Shown in pieces: positions 21,165-29,016 of a stretch of 29,016 bases of DNA. The position numbers were made by a program, and so were the translations under genes. Where the stretch lies: positions 1 through 29,016 of the forward strand of contig CAAERJ010000024.1 of the NCBI GenBank assembly GCA_900758375.1, in the 5' to 3' direction. Under the pieces are notes generated by a model, which did not search any database, was not told the origin of the DNA, and saw nothing but the letters and a program-made list of their open reading frames with translations. Origin of the DNA: an uncultured Collinsella sp. (GTDB taxonomy: Bacteria > Actinomycetota > Coriobacteriia > Coriobacteriales > Coriobacteriaceae). Positions within the stretch are counted from its first letter, which is position 1. Each line of letters opens with the position of its first letter.

Positions 21165-22184
21165 GTGGGCCATCGGGATTCATGTGATGATTTACGTGAG
21201 GTTCGTTGGGGCGTTTTGGGCGCTGGACGCATTTCTCATCGATTTGCATCGTCGCTCAAGAAGGTCGACGGGGCACGGCTGGTGGCTGCGGCCGGCCGCA
21301 CTCCTGCACATGTCGAGGAATTTTGCCGAGCGTTTTCGATTGATGCCGCGCACAGTTATGCCACGGCTGACGATAGCGGCGATGCGGCTTATGATGCGCT
21401 GATTGCCGACCCCGATGTCGACGCAATCTACTTGGCTCTTCCACATGGCATGCATGCGCATTGGGTCTGTCGGGCACTGCGCGCGGGAAAGGCCGTGCTG
21501 TGCGAAAAGCCGGCCGTTTTGAATGAAGAAGAGGCCCATGCGATCGCCTCCGTTTCCCGTGAGTGCGGTGTGCCGTTTATGGAGGCGATGAAAAATCGGT
21601 TTTGTCCGATGCATACTCGCGTGAAGGTCTTGCTTGCGTCGGGCGAGCTCGGCCGTATTGTCTCGATTGAAAGCGTGCAAAAACTCGATTATGGTGAGCC
21701 TCCTTCGAGTTATCTGCTCGACCCGTTGCAGGGTGGCTGTCTATATGACATGGGCTGCTATGCGGTCGGTTGGTTTGAGGATTTGCTCGCGGGCGCGTGC
21801 GAGGTTTCGTCCCGTGAAGTTCGCTGGCGTGACGTATCGGGCGGCCGCGTGGATTGGGCCGATGAGATCCATATGAGTGTCGGCGGTATACCCATTCATA
21901 TGGTGGTCGACGGCAAAGCAGCATATGAAAGCCGCTTAACGATTGCCTGCGAGCGGGGCTCGTTGGAAATCGAGCGCCTTCATCGCCCCGAACTCGCCCA
22001 TGTGAAGTGCTCCGACGGACGAATGCTCGAAATAAATGCCCCGTTTGAGGTCGATGATTTCTACGGCGAAATCCAGCATGCGACCCAGCTCATCCGGGCG
22101 GGGAAACTCGAGAGTCCCGTCATGCCCCTTGCCGCCACACAGCGCTGCGCGCGTATTATCGAAGCAATCCGTCTAGCCCTCTAG
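21165..22184 (+). CDS. Gfo/Idh/MocA-family oxidoreductase (second copy in window)
   Basis: NAD(P)-dependent dehydrogenase, 339 aa. The Rossmann motif GVLGAGRIS lies near residue 16 and the LCEKP motif near 110, followed by the FMEAMKNRF segment and the C-terminal sheet with GCLYDMGCYAVGW. The start GTG 21165 has AAGGGGG just upstream; the longer frame from 21087 starts inside the repeat. It is only distantly similar to the family member at 12660. It is bracketed by two copies of the 79-bp repeat, so it has its own upstream and downstream palindrome. Substrate unknown. Confidence 0.92.
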   Translation: MGHRDSCDDLREVRWGVLGAGRISHRFASSLKKVDGARLVAAAGRTPAHVEEFCRAFSIDAAHSYATADDSGDAAYDALIADPDVDAIYLALPHGMHAHWVCRALRAGKAVLCEKPAVLNEEEAHAIASVSRECGVPFMEAMKNRFCPMHTRVKVLLASGELGRIVSIESVQKLDYGEPPSSYLLDPLQGGCLYDMGCYAVGWFEDLLAGACEVSSREVRWRDVSGGRVDWADEIHMSVGGIPIHMVVDGKAAYESRLTIACERGSLEIERLHRPELAHVKCSDGRMLEINAPFEVDDFYGEIQHATQLIRAGKLESPVMPLAATQRCARIIEAIRLAL

Positions 22185-22261
22185 GACCTGGCGCTGACGC
22201 GTGAGGGATCATGACGCCGGCGCCCGTAGCCGTAGTGCTTGGTGCCCCGCATCTCTGATGC

Positions 22262-22340
22262 CCCTTTTATAACTTGCGGTGGAATAGTTCCTGTTTGCGG
22301 CAGAATAAGGCATCGACAGGAACTATTTCACCGCAACTGA
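22262..22340. repeat. 79-bp palindromic repeat, copy 2
   Basis: Same orientation and same sequence as copy 1 with one difference in the loop (T for C at 22294). Arms 22274-22293 and 22317-22336. It ends just before the GAGGGGGAG binding site of the endonuclease IV gene, the same relation copy 1 has to the Gfo/Idh gene. Confidence 0.95.
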
Positions 22341-22356
22341 TGAGGGGGAGCTGGGG

Positions 22357-23223
22357 ATGCTGACGATCGGGTGTCATCTATCCACGACGAAGGGCTATCG
22401 GGCGATGGGAGAGACGGCGTTGTCAATTGGCGCCAATACCTTTGCATTCTTTACGCGCAACCCGCGCGGCGGCAAGGCGAAAGATCTTGACATGGATGAC
22501 GTGGCCGCCCTGCGCGAGCTTATGGCGCAAAATGATTTTGGCCCACTCGTGGCTCATGCCCCGTATACCTATAACCCCTGCTCAGCCAAAGAGCGGGCGC
22601 GCGAGTTTGCCCTGGAGGCCATGGCAGAGGACCTGCGGCGCATGGAGGCGCTGCCCGGCAACTACTACAACTTCCATCCCGGTGCGCATGTGGGGCAGGG
22701 CTCCGACGCCGGCATTCAGATGATCGTCGACACCCTGTGCCAGGTGATGTTTGAGGGGCAGCAGACGACGGTGCTGCTCGAGACCATGGCCGGCAAGGGC
22801 ACCGAGGTGGGCCGCAGCTTTGAGGAGCTGGCGCTCATCATCGAGGGCGTTGCCGACAAGCGCCCCGAGCTGTCGGCCAAGTTGGGCGTTTGCCTGGACA
22901 CCTGCCATGTGAATGACGCCGGCTATGACATCGTCCACGATCTTGACGGTGTGCTTGACGAGTTCGATCGTGCGGTGGGTATCGAACGCCTGCGCGCCGT
23001 GCATATCAATGACTCCAAGAATCCCTGCGGCGCCCATAAGGATCGCCACGAGTGTATCGGCAAGGGCTACCTGGGTAGTGAAGAGTTTGGCGGCGGTATG
23101 CAGGTTATGCAGAATATTGTATCGAATGGCCGCTTGCGCGCATTGCCATTCATTTTGGAGACACCGAACGAACTTGCAGGTTATGCGGCTGAAATCAAAT
23201 TGTTAAGGTCATTGCAGCAGTGA
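22357..23223 (+). CDS. nfo: Deoxyribonuclease IV (AP endonuclease)
   Basis: Zinc-dependent apurinic/apyrimidinic endonuclease of base-excision repair, 288 aa, full length. Metal-binding motifs of the TIM-barrel family are present: HLSTTKGY (His8), HAPYTYNPC, NFHPGAHVGQG, LLETMAGKGTE, LDTCHVNDAGYD and HINDSKNPCGAHKDRHECIGKG. ATG 22357 has GAGGGGGAG upstream. It sits behind repeat copy 2 and before the ABC transporter promoter. Confidence 0.97.
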   Translation: MLTIGCHLSTTKGYRAMGETALSIGANTFAFFTRNPRGGKAKDLDMDDVAALRELMAQNDFGPLVAHAPYTYNPCSAKERAREFALEAMAEDLRRMEALPGNYYNFHPGAHVGQGSDAGIQMIVDTLCQVMFEGQQTTVLLETMAGKGTEVGRSFEELALIIEGVADKRPELSAKLGVCLDTCHVNDAGYDIVHDLDGVLDEFDRAVGIERLRAVHINDSKNPCGAHKDRHECIGKGYLGSEEFGGGMQVMQNIVSNGRLRALPFILETPNELAGYAAEIKLLRSLQQ

Positions 23224-23284
23224 TGACTGTCATAAAGTGGAGTGCTCCATTCACGTTATGGGTTTGTTTCAATCAGTTTTCTAA

Positions 23285-23313
23285 TTGCGGATTCTTCCAA
23301 GCGGGTGCATAAT
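23285..23313 (+). promoter_or_regulatory. Promoter of the amino-acid ABC transporter operon
   Basis: TTGCGG (23285-23290), a 17-nt spacer and CATAAT (23308-23313) give a good promoter, with a start near 23320. Confidence 0.65.
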
Positions 23314-23329
23314 AACCCTCAGTTTTTGC

Positions 23330-23353
23330 AGACCCCTGAATCACGTGGGGTCT
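23330..23353 (+). promoter_or_regulatory. Hairpin in the leader of the ABC transporter lipoprotein gene
   Basis: AGACCCC (23330-23336) pairs perfectly with GGGGTCT (23347-23353) over a 10-nt loop, three bases before the GGAAGGAG binding site. It could stabilise the mRNA or tune translation. Confidence 0.5.
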
Positions 23354-23370
23354 TTGGAAGGAGACTGATT

Positions 23371-24231
23371 ATGAAGCTGAAGAAGCTTGGCGCATTTGCC
23401 GCCACGGGTGCTATGGCGCTCGCCCTCGCTCTGACGGGCTGCGGCTCGTCCAACGCCACCTCTGGTTCTGATGCCAGTTCCAGCAGCTCTGACGACGCTA
23501 AGGTCGAGAAGGTCGACGGTTCCAAGGAGTACGCGCTCGTCAAGGACGGTACGCTGACCGTCGGCACCTCTGCCGAGTACGCTCCGTTTGAGTACAAGGA
23601 TGACAACGGCGATTATCAGGGCTTTGACCTTGAGCTCATCAAGGCTATCGGCGACAAGCTGGGCCTGGATGTCGAGTATGTCAACAATGACTTTGACACG
23701 CTGGTTCCGGGCGTCGCTTCGGGCGCCAAATATGACGTCTCCATCGCGGCTATCACCGACACGCCCGAGCGTGAGAAGGAAGTCACTTTCTCCGATTCCT
23801 ACTACATGGACGATCAGGCTATCGTGACCAAGGTCGATAACACCGACATCACGGCCGACAACTACAGCGAGAAGCTCAACAATGCTGACGCCACGATCAT
23901 CGTCCAGTCTGGTTCGACCGCCGAGGCCTTTGCCCAGGAGAACTTCCCCAAGGCCAAGATCGTCCCCTACAAGGACGCTACCGAGTGCTTCAGCGCCCTG
24001 CAGTCCGATAAGGGCGACGCCGTAGTCACCAACCGCTCCGTTGCCAGCCAGCTGACCGCCGAGCAGTTCAACACCTGCCAGACCATCAAGCAGATTAGCA
24101 CCGGCGAGGAGTACGCCATCGCCATCAACCAGGGCAACACCAAGCTCAAGAACGACATCAACCAGGCCATCAAGGACCTGACCGACGACGGTACCGTTGA
24201 CGCCCTCATGGCTAAGTACAACATCAAGTAA
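23371..24231 (+). CDS. Amino-acid ABC transporter substrate-binding lipoprotein
   Basis: 286 aa, family 3 extracellular solute-binding protein (HisJ/GlnH/FliY type). The lipobox LTGC (Cys24) follows a typical signal peptide, so the mature protein is lipid-anchored outside the membrane; a Ser/Asp-rich tether (25-50) precedes the domain. The family segments LTVGTSAEYAPFE, GFDLELIKAIGDKLG and YDVSIAAITDTPER are clear. The start ATG 23371 has GGAAGGAG upstream; the longer frame from 23242 lacks support. It is the first gene of a three-gene importer, likely for a polar amino acid of unknown identity. Confidence 0.95.
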   Translation: MKLKKLGAFAATGAMALALALTGCGSSNATSGSDASSSSSDDAKVEKVDGSKEYALVKDGTLTVGTSAEYAPFEYKDDNGDYQGFDLELIKAIGDKLGLDVEYVNNDFDTLVPGVASGAKYDVSIAAITDTPEREKEVTFSDSYYMDDQAIVTKVDNTDITADNYSEKLNNADATIIVQSGSTAEAFAQENFPKAKIVPYKDATECFSALQSDKGDAVVTNRSVASQLTAEQFNTCQTIKQISTGEEYAIAINQGNTKLKNDINQAIKDLTDDGTVDALMAKYNIK

Positions 24232-24251
24232 ATAGATGCTTGATTGCGCGT

Positions 24252-24280
24252 AGGCCCTTTCCGTTTTGCGGAGAGGGCCT
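24252..24280 (+). terminator. Partial terminator or processing hairpin between lipoprotein and permease genes
   Basis: AGGCCCTTTCCG (24252-24263) pairs with CGGAGAGGGCCT (24269-24280, one G-U) over a 5-nt loop. Only two T residues follow, then GCGCTTCT. In ABC importer operons such a stem often lets the lipoprotein be made in excess of permease and ATPase. Confidence 0.6.
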
Positions 24281-24347
24281 TTGCGCTTCTCTCGACGGAG
24301 AGCGTTTCCGTCTCGTTTTGCCGGCAACTTCTACGATAGGAGCCACC

Positions 24348-25709
24348 TTGTCTCGATTGAACGAAGGGGCCATGGGTCGGCGTTTTCCGCTGCCCTCGAT
24401 GCTCCAAAAACTAGCCTGCGCCCTAGCTGTGGCGCTCGCTTTGTTGTGCGCGGGGACAGCCGCGCCTTCGACCGCCCAGGCGCTCGAGACCGCAAAGATC
24501 ACCGCGCGTCCCAATACCGGTTCGGGCAGCGCTGTGGTCGGCGGCACTGAGACGCGCATTACCTGGGAGGTTCAGGCCGATGCCGACGAGGAGCTGAGCG
24601 GTCTTTCTCTGACGTTTGTCGACGGCACAACGTTTGGTACCGATGACACGCGATTGACGATGCTCTCGGGCGAGGACCTCATGGATCGTACGCCCATGAA
24701 GCCCACGTGCAAGGCTGACGGCCAGACGCTCAAGATCGACTTTGGCAAGACGGCGCTTGCCGGCGGCTTTTTCCGTGTCGAGGTTTACGGCGTGACGTTT
24801 CCCGTCGAGGGCGGCGATGAGGCCTTTAGCGGAACCTATACGCTTGCCGACGGTTCGACCAAGAAGATTTCCAAGATTCCTTCCGTCGAGATCAAAGGCG
24901 TGACGGCCTTTGACAACTTCCTGGCCGATCTTAAGGAACAGCCGTGGGTCGAGGCATGGAACTCCAATATGTTCCTGCGCCTGTTCTTGAACCCGGTCAT
25001 TTTGGTCCAGAGTCTGCCGATCGTCTTTAAGGGCTTCCTTATGTCGCTCTCGATCGTGCTTGTGGCGTTTCCGCTGGCGATCCCCTTTGGCTTTGCCCTG
25101 TCGCTCATGCGCATCTCCAAATCGCGCATCTTGCGCTGCCTTGCCGGCATCTACGTGAATATCATCCGCGGCACGCCGGCATTCCTGCAGATCTATATCG
25201 CGTTCTTTGGCCTGCCGCTTGCCGGTGTCAAGGTTGACGACTACGTCTTGGGCGTTATCGTCATGGCCATGAACTCGTCTGCGTACCTGTGCGAGATCTT
25301 CCGCGCCGGTATTCAGTCGATCCCCAAGGGTCAAAACGAGGCTGCTCGCTCGCTGGGCATGAATGCCTTCCAGACGCTGCTCTACGTTATGATTCCGCAG
25401 ACGTTCCGCAATGTCCTGCCTACGCTGACCAGCGAGTTTATCCTGCTCTACAAGGATACGTCGCTGCTCGCCGCCGTGGGCGTGGTCGAGATCGTCATGA
25501 ACGCCCGCACCATCGTGGCAACGACGGGCTCCATTACGCCGTATGTGGTTGCCGCCCTGTTCTATCTGGTCATTACCCTGCCGCTTGCGCGCTTGGTGAG
25601 CGGTCTCGAGGCGAGGCTGCTGGGTACGGCCGAAACCAAAAAGAAGCGTCCCACCAAGAGCGCCGGACAGGTTGTCGCGACGCCCGCCGACCATATCGCT
25701 GGTCTGTAA
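24348..25709 (+). CDS. Amino-acid ABC transporter permease with N-terminal extracellular domain
   Basis: 453 aa, about twice the usual length for a GlnP/HisM-type permease. Residues 1-45 are a signal peptide ending STAQA; 46-185 form a strand-rich extracellular domain (ITWEVQADADEELSG, GGFFRVEVYGVTFPVEGGDEA) of no family I recognise; 215-425 are the membrane domain with about five helices and the ATPase-contact EAA loop (EAARSLGMNAFQ, residue 331 on). I chose TTG 24348 because AGGAG lies five bases before it; ATG 24372 is an alternative and does not change the domains. It lies between the lipoprotein and ATPase genes and should pair with both. Confidence 0.93.
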   Translation: MSRLNEGAMGRRFPLPSMLQKLACALAVALALLCAGTAAPSTAQALETAKITARPNTGSGSAVVGGTETRITWEVQADADEELSGLSLTFVDGTTFGTDDTRLTMLSGEDLMDRTPMKPTCKADGQTLKIDFGKTALAGGFFRVEVYGVTFPVEGGDEAFSGTYTLADGSTKKISKIPSVEIKGVTAFDNFLADLKEQPWVEAWNSNMFLRLFLNPVILVQSLPIVFKGFLMSLSIVLVAFPLAIPFGFALSLMRISKSRILRCLAGIYVNIIRGTPAFLQIYIAFFGLPLAGVKVDDYVLGVIVMAMNSSAYLCEIFRAGIQSIPKGQNEAARSLGMNAFQTLLYVMIPQTFRNVLPTLTSEFILLYKDTSLLAAVGVVEIVMNARTIVATTGSITPYVVAALFYLVITLPLARLVSGLEARLLGTAETKKKRPTKSAGQVVATPADHIAGL

Positions 25710-25721
25710 GGAGGTTCTATC

Positions 25722-26474
<753 letters not shown>

Positions 26475-26502
26475 CTGCTTTATATGACTGACATAGCAGA
26501 AA

Positions 26503-26535
26503 ACGGGAGCTGGATGTGATCCGGCTCCCGTTTTT
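26503..26535 (+). terminator. Terminator of the ABC transporter operon
   Basis: A 12-bp stem, ACGGGAGCTGGA (26503-26514) with TCCGGCTCCCGT (26520-26531, one G-U), has a 5-nt loop and a run of five T. Confidence 0.93.
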
Positions 26536-26591
26536 GTTGGGACACGAATGTGTTTTGGCGCAGAGCGCGTTACGGGCGGAGCTCATTGCCG

Positions 26592-27011
26592 CTAGGCGAG
26601 CTCGGCTCCAAGGGCGCGGCAGGCCGCCTCGCCCTCATCGTCGGGGGCGTCGTAACAGATGACGGAGTCGACCACGTTGACGCCTGCCTCATCGGCGTCC
26701 GCCTTCCAATTGTCCATCCATTCGCCTTCGGCCCACGAATAAGAGCCAAAGAGGACGACCTTCTTGTCGCCGAGGGTCTCCTTGACTTCGTCCCACATCG
26801 GTTGGAACTCATCGTATTCAAGCTCCTCGGAGCCCATGGCGGGGCAACCGAAGGCAATGGCGTCATAGCTGGCGGCCTTGTCTGCAGAGAAATCGGTGCA
26901 GGAGATGACATCTGCCTCGGCGCCGGCATCGGTTGCACCTTCGGTAACGAAGTTTGCCATGGCCTCGGTGTTGCCCGTGCCGCTCCAGTAGACGACGGCG
27001 ATCTTGCTCAT
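26592..27011 (-). CDS. Flavodoxin
   Basis: Short-chain FMN electron carrier, 139 aa. The phosphate-binding loop SGTGNTEAMA is at residues 10-19, FGCPAMGSEE and VVLFGSYSWAEG supply the flavin-flanking loops. ATG 27011 has AAAGGA about six bases upstream; a longer in-frame ORF from 27503 overlaps the next gene in another frame and is not real. It follows the DUF3793 gene by 46 bp, so they are probably one transcript. Flavodoxin usually replaces ferredoxin when iron is scarce. Confidence 0.95.
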   Translation of the reverse strand: MSKIAVVYWSGTGNTEAMANFVTEGATDAGAEADVISCTDFSADKAASYDAIAFGCPAMGSEELEYDEFQPMWDEVKETLGDKKVVLFGSYSWAEGEWMDNWKADADEAGVNVVDSVICYDAPDDEGEAACRALGAELA

Positions 27012-27057
27012 ATTGAGTCCTTTCGGTTGTGCGGCGTGCGGCCGCGGTTTGTATGTT

Positions 27058-27762
27058 CTATCGGGCTGCCTGGGCAAGTTTTGCCAGGCTGTGGCCCTGC
27101 TGATAGATATGGGTAAGGTATTGCGTGCATGCGCGATAGGAGTCAAAGGTCGTAAGCGCCTGTTCGACGTTCGTGTATACCTTCCAGGCGCCAAAGACCT
27201 TATAGTTTTCGCCGTGTTGGACGATAAACTGATGGACATCTTCGTAGGGATAGCCCAAAAAATAGCCAATTTCGTGGGGGAACTCGCACGTGTACCCCGT
27301 ATCGCAGTGCCTATTTCGCGCGAGTGCGCAGACACTGCTGTCATAGGCGCTTTCTGCGGCATTGCTGCTTGCCAGCGTGATGCGCGCGGCGAGATGCACC
27401 AGGGATGCGGGCAGGTTGTGGACATCGTATCCTTCGGCGACAAGAGCCGTCGCGGCGCGGGGGTCGGAGAGATATCGCATAAGGTCCGCAGGTCGGTACA
27501 CATAGATGAGCGCTCCGCAGGGGCGCCAGACCAAAACGCTCATATGGATCCCGAGCGGCTGGAGCTCGCGGTTGCATTGGGCTATGACGGCGAGCAGGCG
27601 AGAGCGTCGCTCTTCGATTTGAGCGATGCCGAGTTTTCCGTTTTGGTTGGCGTAAACGCCGGGATAGGTAAAGAGCGAAGCCGGCTTGATACCTGCGAGC
27701 GTAGGGGAGCAGTTGCGCACGACAGCCGTTTGGTATGTTGGGATGTCGATGGTTCGAGTCAC
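27058..27762 (-). CDS. DUF3793 family protein
   Basis: 234 aa, cytoplasmic, function unknown. The family hallmarks are visible: an N-terminal CSPTLAGIKPASLF motif and the C-terminal half CEFPHEIGYFLGYPYEDVHQFI; conserved Cys in both. The start is GTG 27762 with AAAGGGG five bases upstream. DUF3793 genes are found with flavodoxin in other gut anaerobes, which fits the layout here and suggests a redox or iron/haem-related role, but that is inference. Confidence 0.85.
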   Translation of the reverse strand: MTRTIDIPTYQTAVVRNCSPTLAGIKPASLFTYPGVYANQNGKLGIAQIEERRSRLLAVIAQCNRELQPLGIHMSVLVWRPCGALIYVYRPADLMRYLSDPRAATALVAEGYDVHNLPASLVHLAARITLASSNAAESAYDSSVCALARNRHCDTGYTCEFPHEIGYFLGYPYEDVHQFIVQHGENYKVFGAWKVYTNVEQALTTFDSYRACTQYLTHIYQQGHSLAKLAQAAR

Positions 27763-27786
27763 GTTGCCCCTTTCGATCCCTCACTT

Positions 27787-27829
27787 GTTAGCCTAGGAAA
27801 ACTTATACATGAAAGTAAGCTATGGTCAA
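27787..27829 (-). promoter_or_regulatory. Promoter of DUF3793-flavodoxin with a possible DtxR/IdeR-type half-match
   Basis: On the minus strand TTGACC (27824-27829), a 16-nt spacer and TATAAG (27802-27807) form a promoter. Just downstream, around the expected start, the plus strand reads TTAGCCTA (27788-27795), which is the central core of the IdeR/DtxR iron-box consensus; the outer bases match poorly. Iron-dependent repression of flavodoxin would make sense, so it is worth checking. Confidence 0.5.
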
Positions 27830-27855
27830 CTAAAAAGTTTGAAGAGGGAAACTGA

Positions 27856-27909
27856 TTGACCGAACGGACATGATTTTGGGTTAAGATGAGGACACCCCAT
27901 GGGGGTATC
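27856..27909 (+). promoter_or_regulatory. Copper-responsive promoter/operator (CsoR-like box)
   Basis: TTGACC (27856-27861) and TAAGAT (27882-27887) form a promoter with a long spacer of about 20 nt. Immediately after it, ACACCCCATGGGGGTAT (27892-27908) matches the CsoR operator pattern TACCCC-N-GGGGTA, overlapping the expected transcription start, where a repressor would act. No csoR gene is in this window. Confidence 0.6.
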
Positions 27910-27937
27910 TAGATAGGGCTACTTGAAAGGGGAGCGC

Positions 27938-28321
27938 ATGAGTGACTTGCTCAACCCTGCAAATCTCATCGTGCTGGCCGTCATTGCCGTCGGCATGTTT
28001 TTTGGACTGCGTCGCATTGCCGCTTCGACACACGGGAAGAGTTGTTGCAGCGATGGCGCGAGCGGCAAGAGGGCCAAAAAGGTTGTTGTGGTGGATACCG
28101 ATGCATCGCACTATCCCTATAGCGACGAGCTGCTCATCGGCGGCATGAGCTGTGACGGCTGCGCTCAGAACGTAGCCAATGCCCTCAATACGCTTGATGG
28201 CGTGTGGGCTACGGTGACGTATGCGGACCACACGGCACGCGTACGCTCGAAGCGCCCGGTTGATCGCGACGCACTCGAGACGGCGGTGAGGGGCGCAGGC
28301 TATTACGTTATGAAAATGTAG
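27938..28321 (+). CDS. Membrane-anchored HMA-domain metal-binding protein (copper chaperone-like)
   Basis: 127 aa. A transmembrane helix (about residues 8-25) precedes a short linker with Cys36-Cys37, then a heavy-metal-associated domain (about 64-127) with the metal-binding GMSCDGC motif (Cys72 and Cys75). CopZ-type chaperones are usually soluble and about 70 aa; a membrane anchor is unusual. The start ATG 27938 has AAAGGGGAG upstream. A CsoR-like operator precedes it, which supports copper as the ligand. No P-type ATPase is adjacent, so its partner is unknown. No terminator is clear after it. Confidence 0.88.
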   Translation: MSDLLNPANLIVLAVIAVGMFFGLRRIAASTHGKSCCSDGASGKRAKKVVVVDTDASHYPYSDELLIGGMSCDGCAQNVANALNTLDGVWATVTYADHTARVRSKRPVDRDALETAVRGAGYYVMKM

Positions 28322-28594
28322 GCGTTGCCCTCTCCGGTGGGTACCAGCCTCCTGCCCATTGTGACTATCGGTATCCAAATATTTGCGCAAAAAATAATCT
28401 TTAGATGCGGCGAAAGTGGAGTTTGGTGACGGTTTGCGCGGAATTCGCCACCAATCGAGCATCTATTAACCCGTCCAAAAAATTACAGGTGTATATTTAT
28501 ACGCTGATTATTGCTGCGCCCAGATCGCAATTAAACGTGGACAGAGATGAGAAATGCTAAAACTGGGCTTAAGGTCAGGGGAGGCTATAGCTTT
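28322..28594. other. Intergenic region with a possible structured element
   Basis: No gene. A nested fold can be drawn: GATGC (28404-28408) with GCATC (28459-28463) outside, TTGGTG (28423-28428) with CACCAA (28449-28454) inside. Near 28490 a GTATA/TATAC dyad lies in an A/T-rich stretch that may carry the promoter of the secreted protein gene. Neither assignment is firm, and I match it to no known riboswitch. Confidence 0.35.
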
Positions 28595-29016
28595 ATGAGA
28601 CGAGTGAGAACACTTGGCTTGGTGGCAGCGCTTGCCGCTATCTTGGTATCGCCGCTGCCGGCGCACGCCGAAGACGCTTCGGGTGCCGTTACCTACAATG
28701 CGGGAAATGGGTATTCCTTTGAGAAGCTCTCGCATCCTACGGTAGGAACGTCGCAGCCGGATGGCATCGTCGACTACCAGGGTAACGGTGCCGTTGCCGT
28801 TCCGGGTGCCGATGGTAATACGGCCAACAACGAAGGCGATCGCGGCCAGAGCTACACTTGGGCGGCTGCGAGCTATGGTGACTGGCTTTATGTGGGCACC
28901 TGCTATGCGGCGATGGGCAACACGCTTACGCTCATGGACAGCACGCTGGGCGATTCCTTTGATGCCGAGACCATGCGCCTGACGCTGGAGGCCATGTTTA
29001 ACGGCACGTTCTTCTA
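28595..29016 (+). CDS. Secreted protein, 5' part only (runs off the window)
   Basis: An open frame with no stop reaches the right edge, giving 140 residues. ATG 28595 has GGGGAGG upstream. Residues 1-25 form a signal peptide ending AHA, so the product is exported. The mature part starts EDASGAVTYNAGNG and later has SYTWAAASYGDWLYVGTCY and LTLEAMFNGTFF; this is not a family I can name. WLYVGTCY with its spacing resembles the blade starts of beta-propeller/Kelch-type surface proteins, but one unit is not enough to claim it. Membrane or cell-wall anchor motifs would lie beyond the window. Confidence 0.8.
   Translation, partial: MRRVRTLGLVAALAAILVSPLPAHAEDASGAVTYNAGNGYSFEKLSHPTVGTSQPDGIVDYQGNGAVAVPGADGNTANNEGDRGQSYTWAAASYGDWLYVGTCYAAMGNTLTLMDSTLGDSFDAETMRLTLEAMFNGTFF

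Noticed and set aside
24423..25694. 423-aa minus-strand ORF opposite the permease
   Set aside because: Arg/Asp/Gln/His-rich shadow of the permease frame with no domain.
27012..27503. N-terminal extension of the flavodoxin frame
   Set aside because: It overlaps the DUF3793 gene in another frame; flavodoxin is complete from 27011 with its own binding site.

Overview
The window looks like chromosomal DNA from a high-GC, anaerobic gut actinobacterium of the Coriobacteriia, most likely Collinsella or a close relative. This is inferred from protein flavour, purine-rich ribosome binding sites with frequent GTG/TTG starts, and an anaerobe-type gene set: class III ribonucleotide reductase with its radical-SAM activase, an Fe-S aldo/keto reductase, and a flavodoxin next to a DUF3793 protein. 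No phage, insertion sequence, CRISPR array or defence locus is visible. Most genes are conserved housekeeping or metabolic genes.

Layout, left to right. 1-2304: terminator of an off-window gene, a GH13 alpha-glucosidase, then tRNA-Gly(GCC) and tRNA-Val(GAC) sharing one promoter and terminator. 2305-6170: nrdD and nrdG. A near-consensus NrdR box and a long leader precede nrdD; a 203-bp imperfect palindrome that mirrors the 3' end of nrdD and a second inverted repeat lie between the two genes. 6237-7907: a folate cluster of folE, an HD-domain hydrolase and folB. 7914-9778 (minus): a YgjP-like metallopeptidase and an M19 dipeptidase. 9899-11790 (plus): a SlyD-type FKBP, a UreE-like putative nickel chaperone and a Cof-type HAD phosphatase. 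11805-15327 (minus): a Fur/PerR regulator, acylphosphatase, Gfo/Idh/MocA oxidoreductase, RNase HI and a LysR regulator. 15600-16910: metY (O-acetylhomoserine sulfhydrylase) behind a strong promoter and a leader that encodes a possible 17-residue peptide able to control alternative hairpins.

17223-19721: a secreted coiled-coil protein, a small membrane protein, a ketopantoate-reductase family enzyme and a 64-aa unknown protein. 19884-23223: an Fe-S aldo/keto reductase, a second Gfo/Idh/MocA enzyme and endonuclease IV; two near-identical 79-bp palindromic repeats bracket the Gfo/Idh gene. 23371-26474: a complete polar amino-acid ABC importer (lipoprotein, permease with an unusual N-terminal extracellular domain, ATPase). 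26592-27762 (minus): flavodoxin and DUF3793. 27938-28321: a membrane-anchored HMA metal-binding protein behind a CsoR-like copper operator. 28595 to the edge: the start of a secreted protein cut by the window end.

The most notable material is regulatory and structural: the nrdD tail palindrome, the metY leader peptide/hairpin switch, the repeat-bracketed Gfo/Idh gene, and the CsoR-like and possible DtxR/IdeR-like sites. I see no convincing wholly new multi-gene system.
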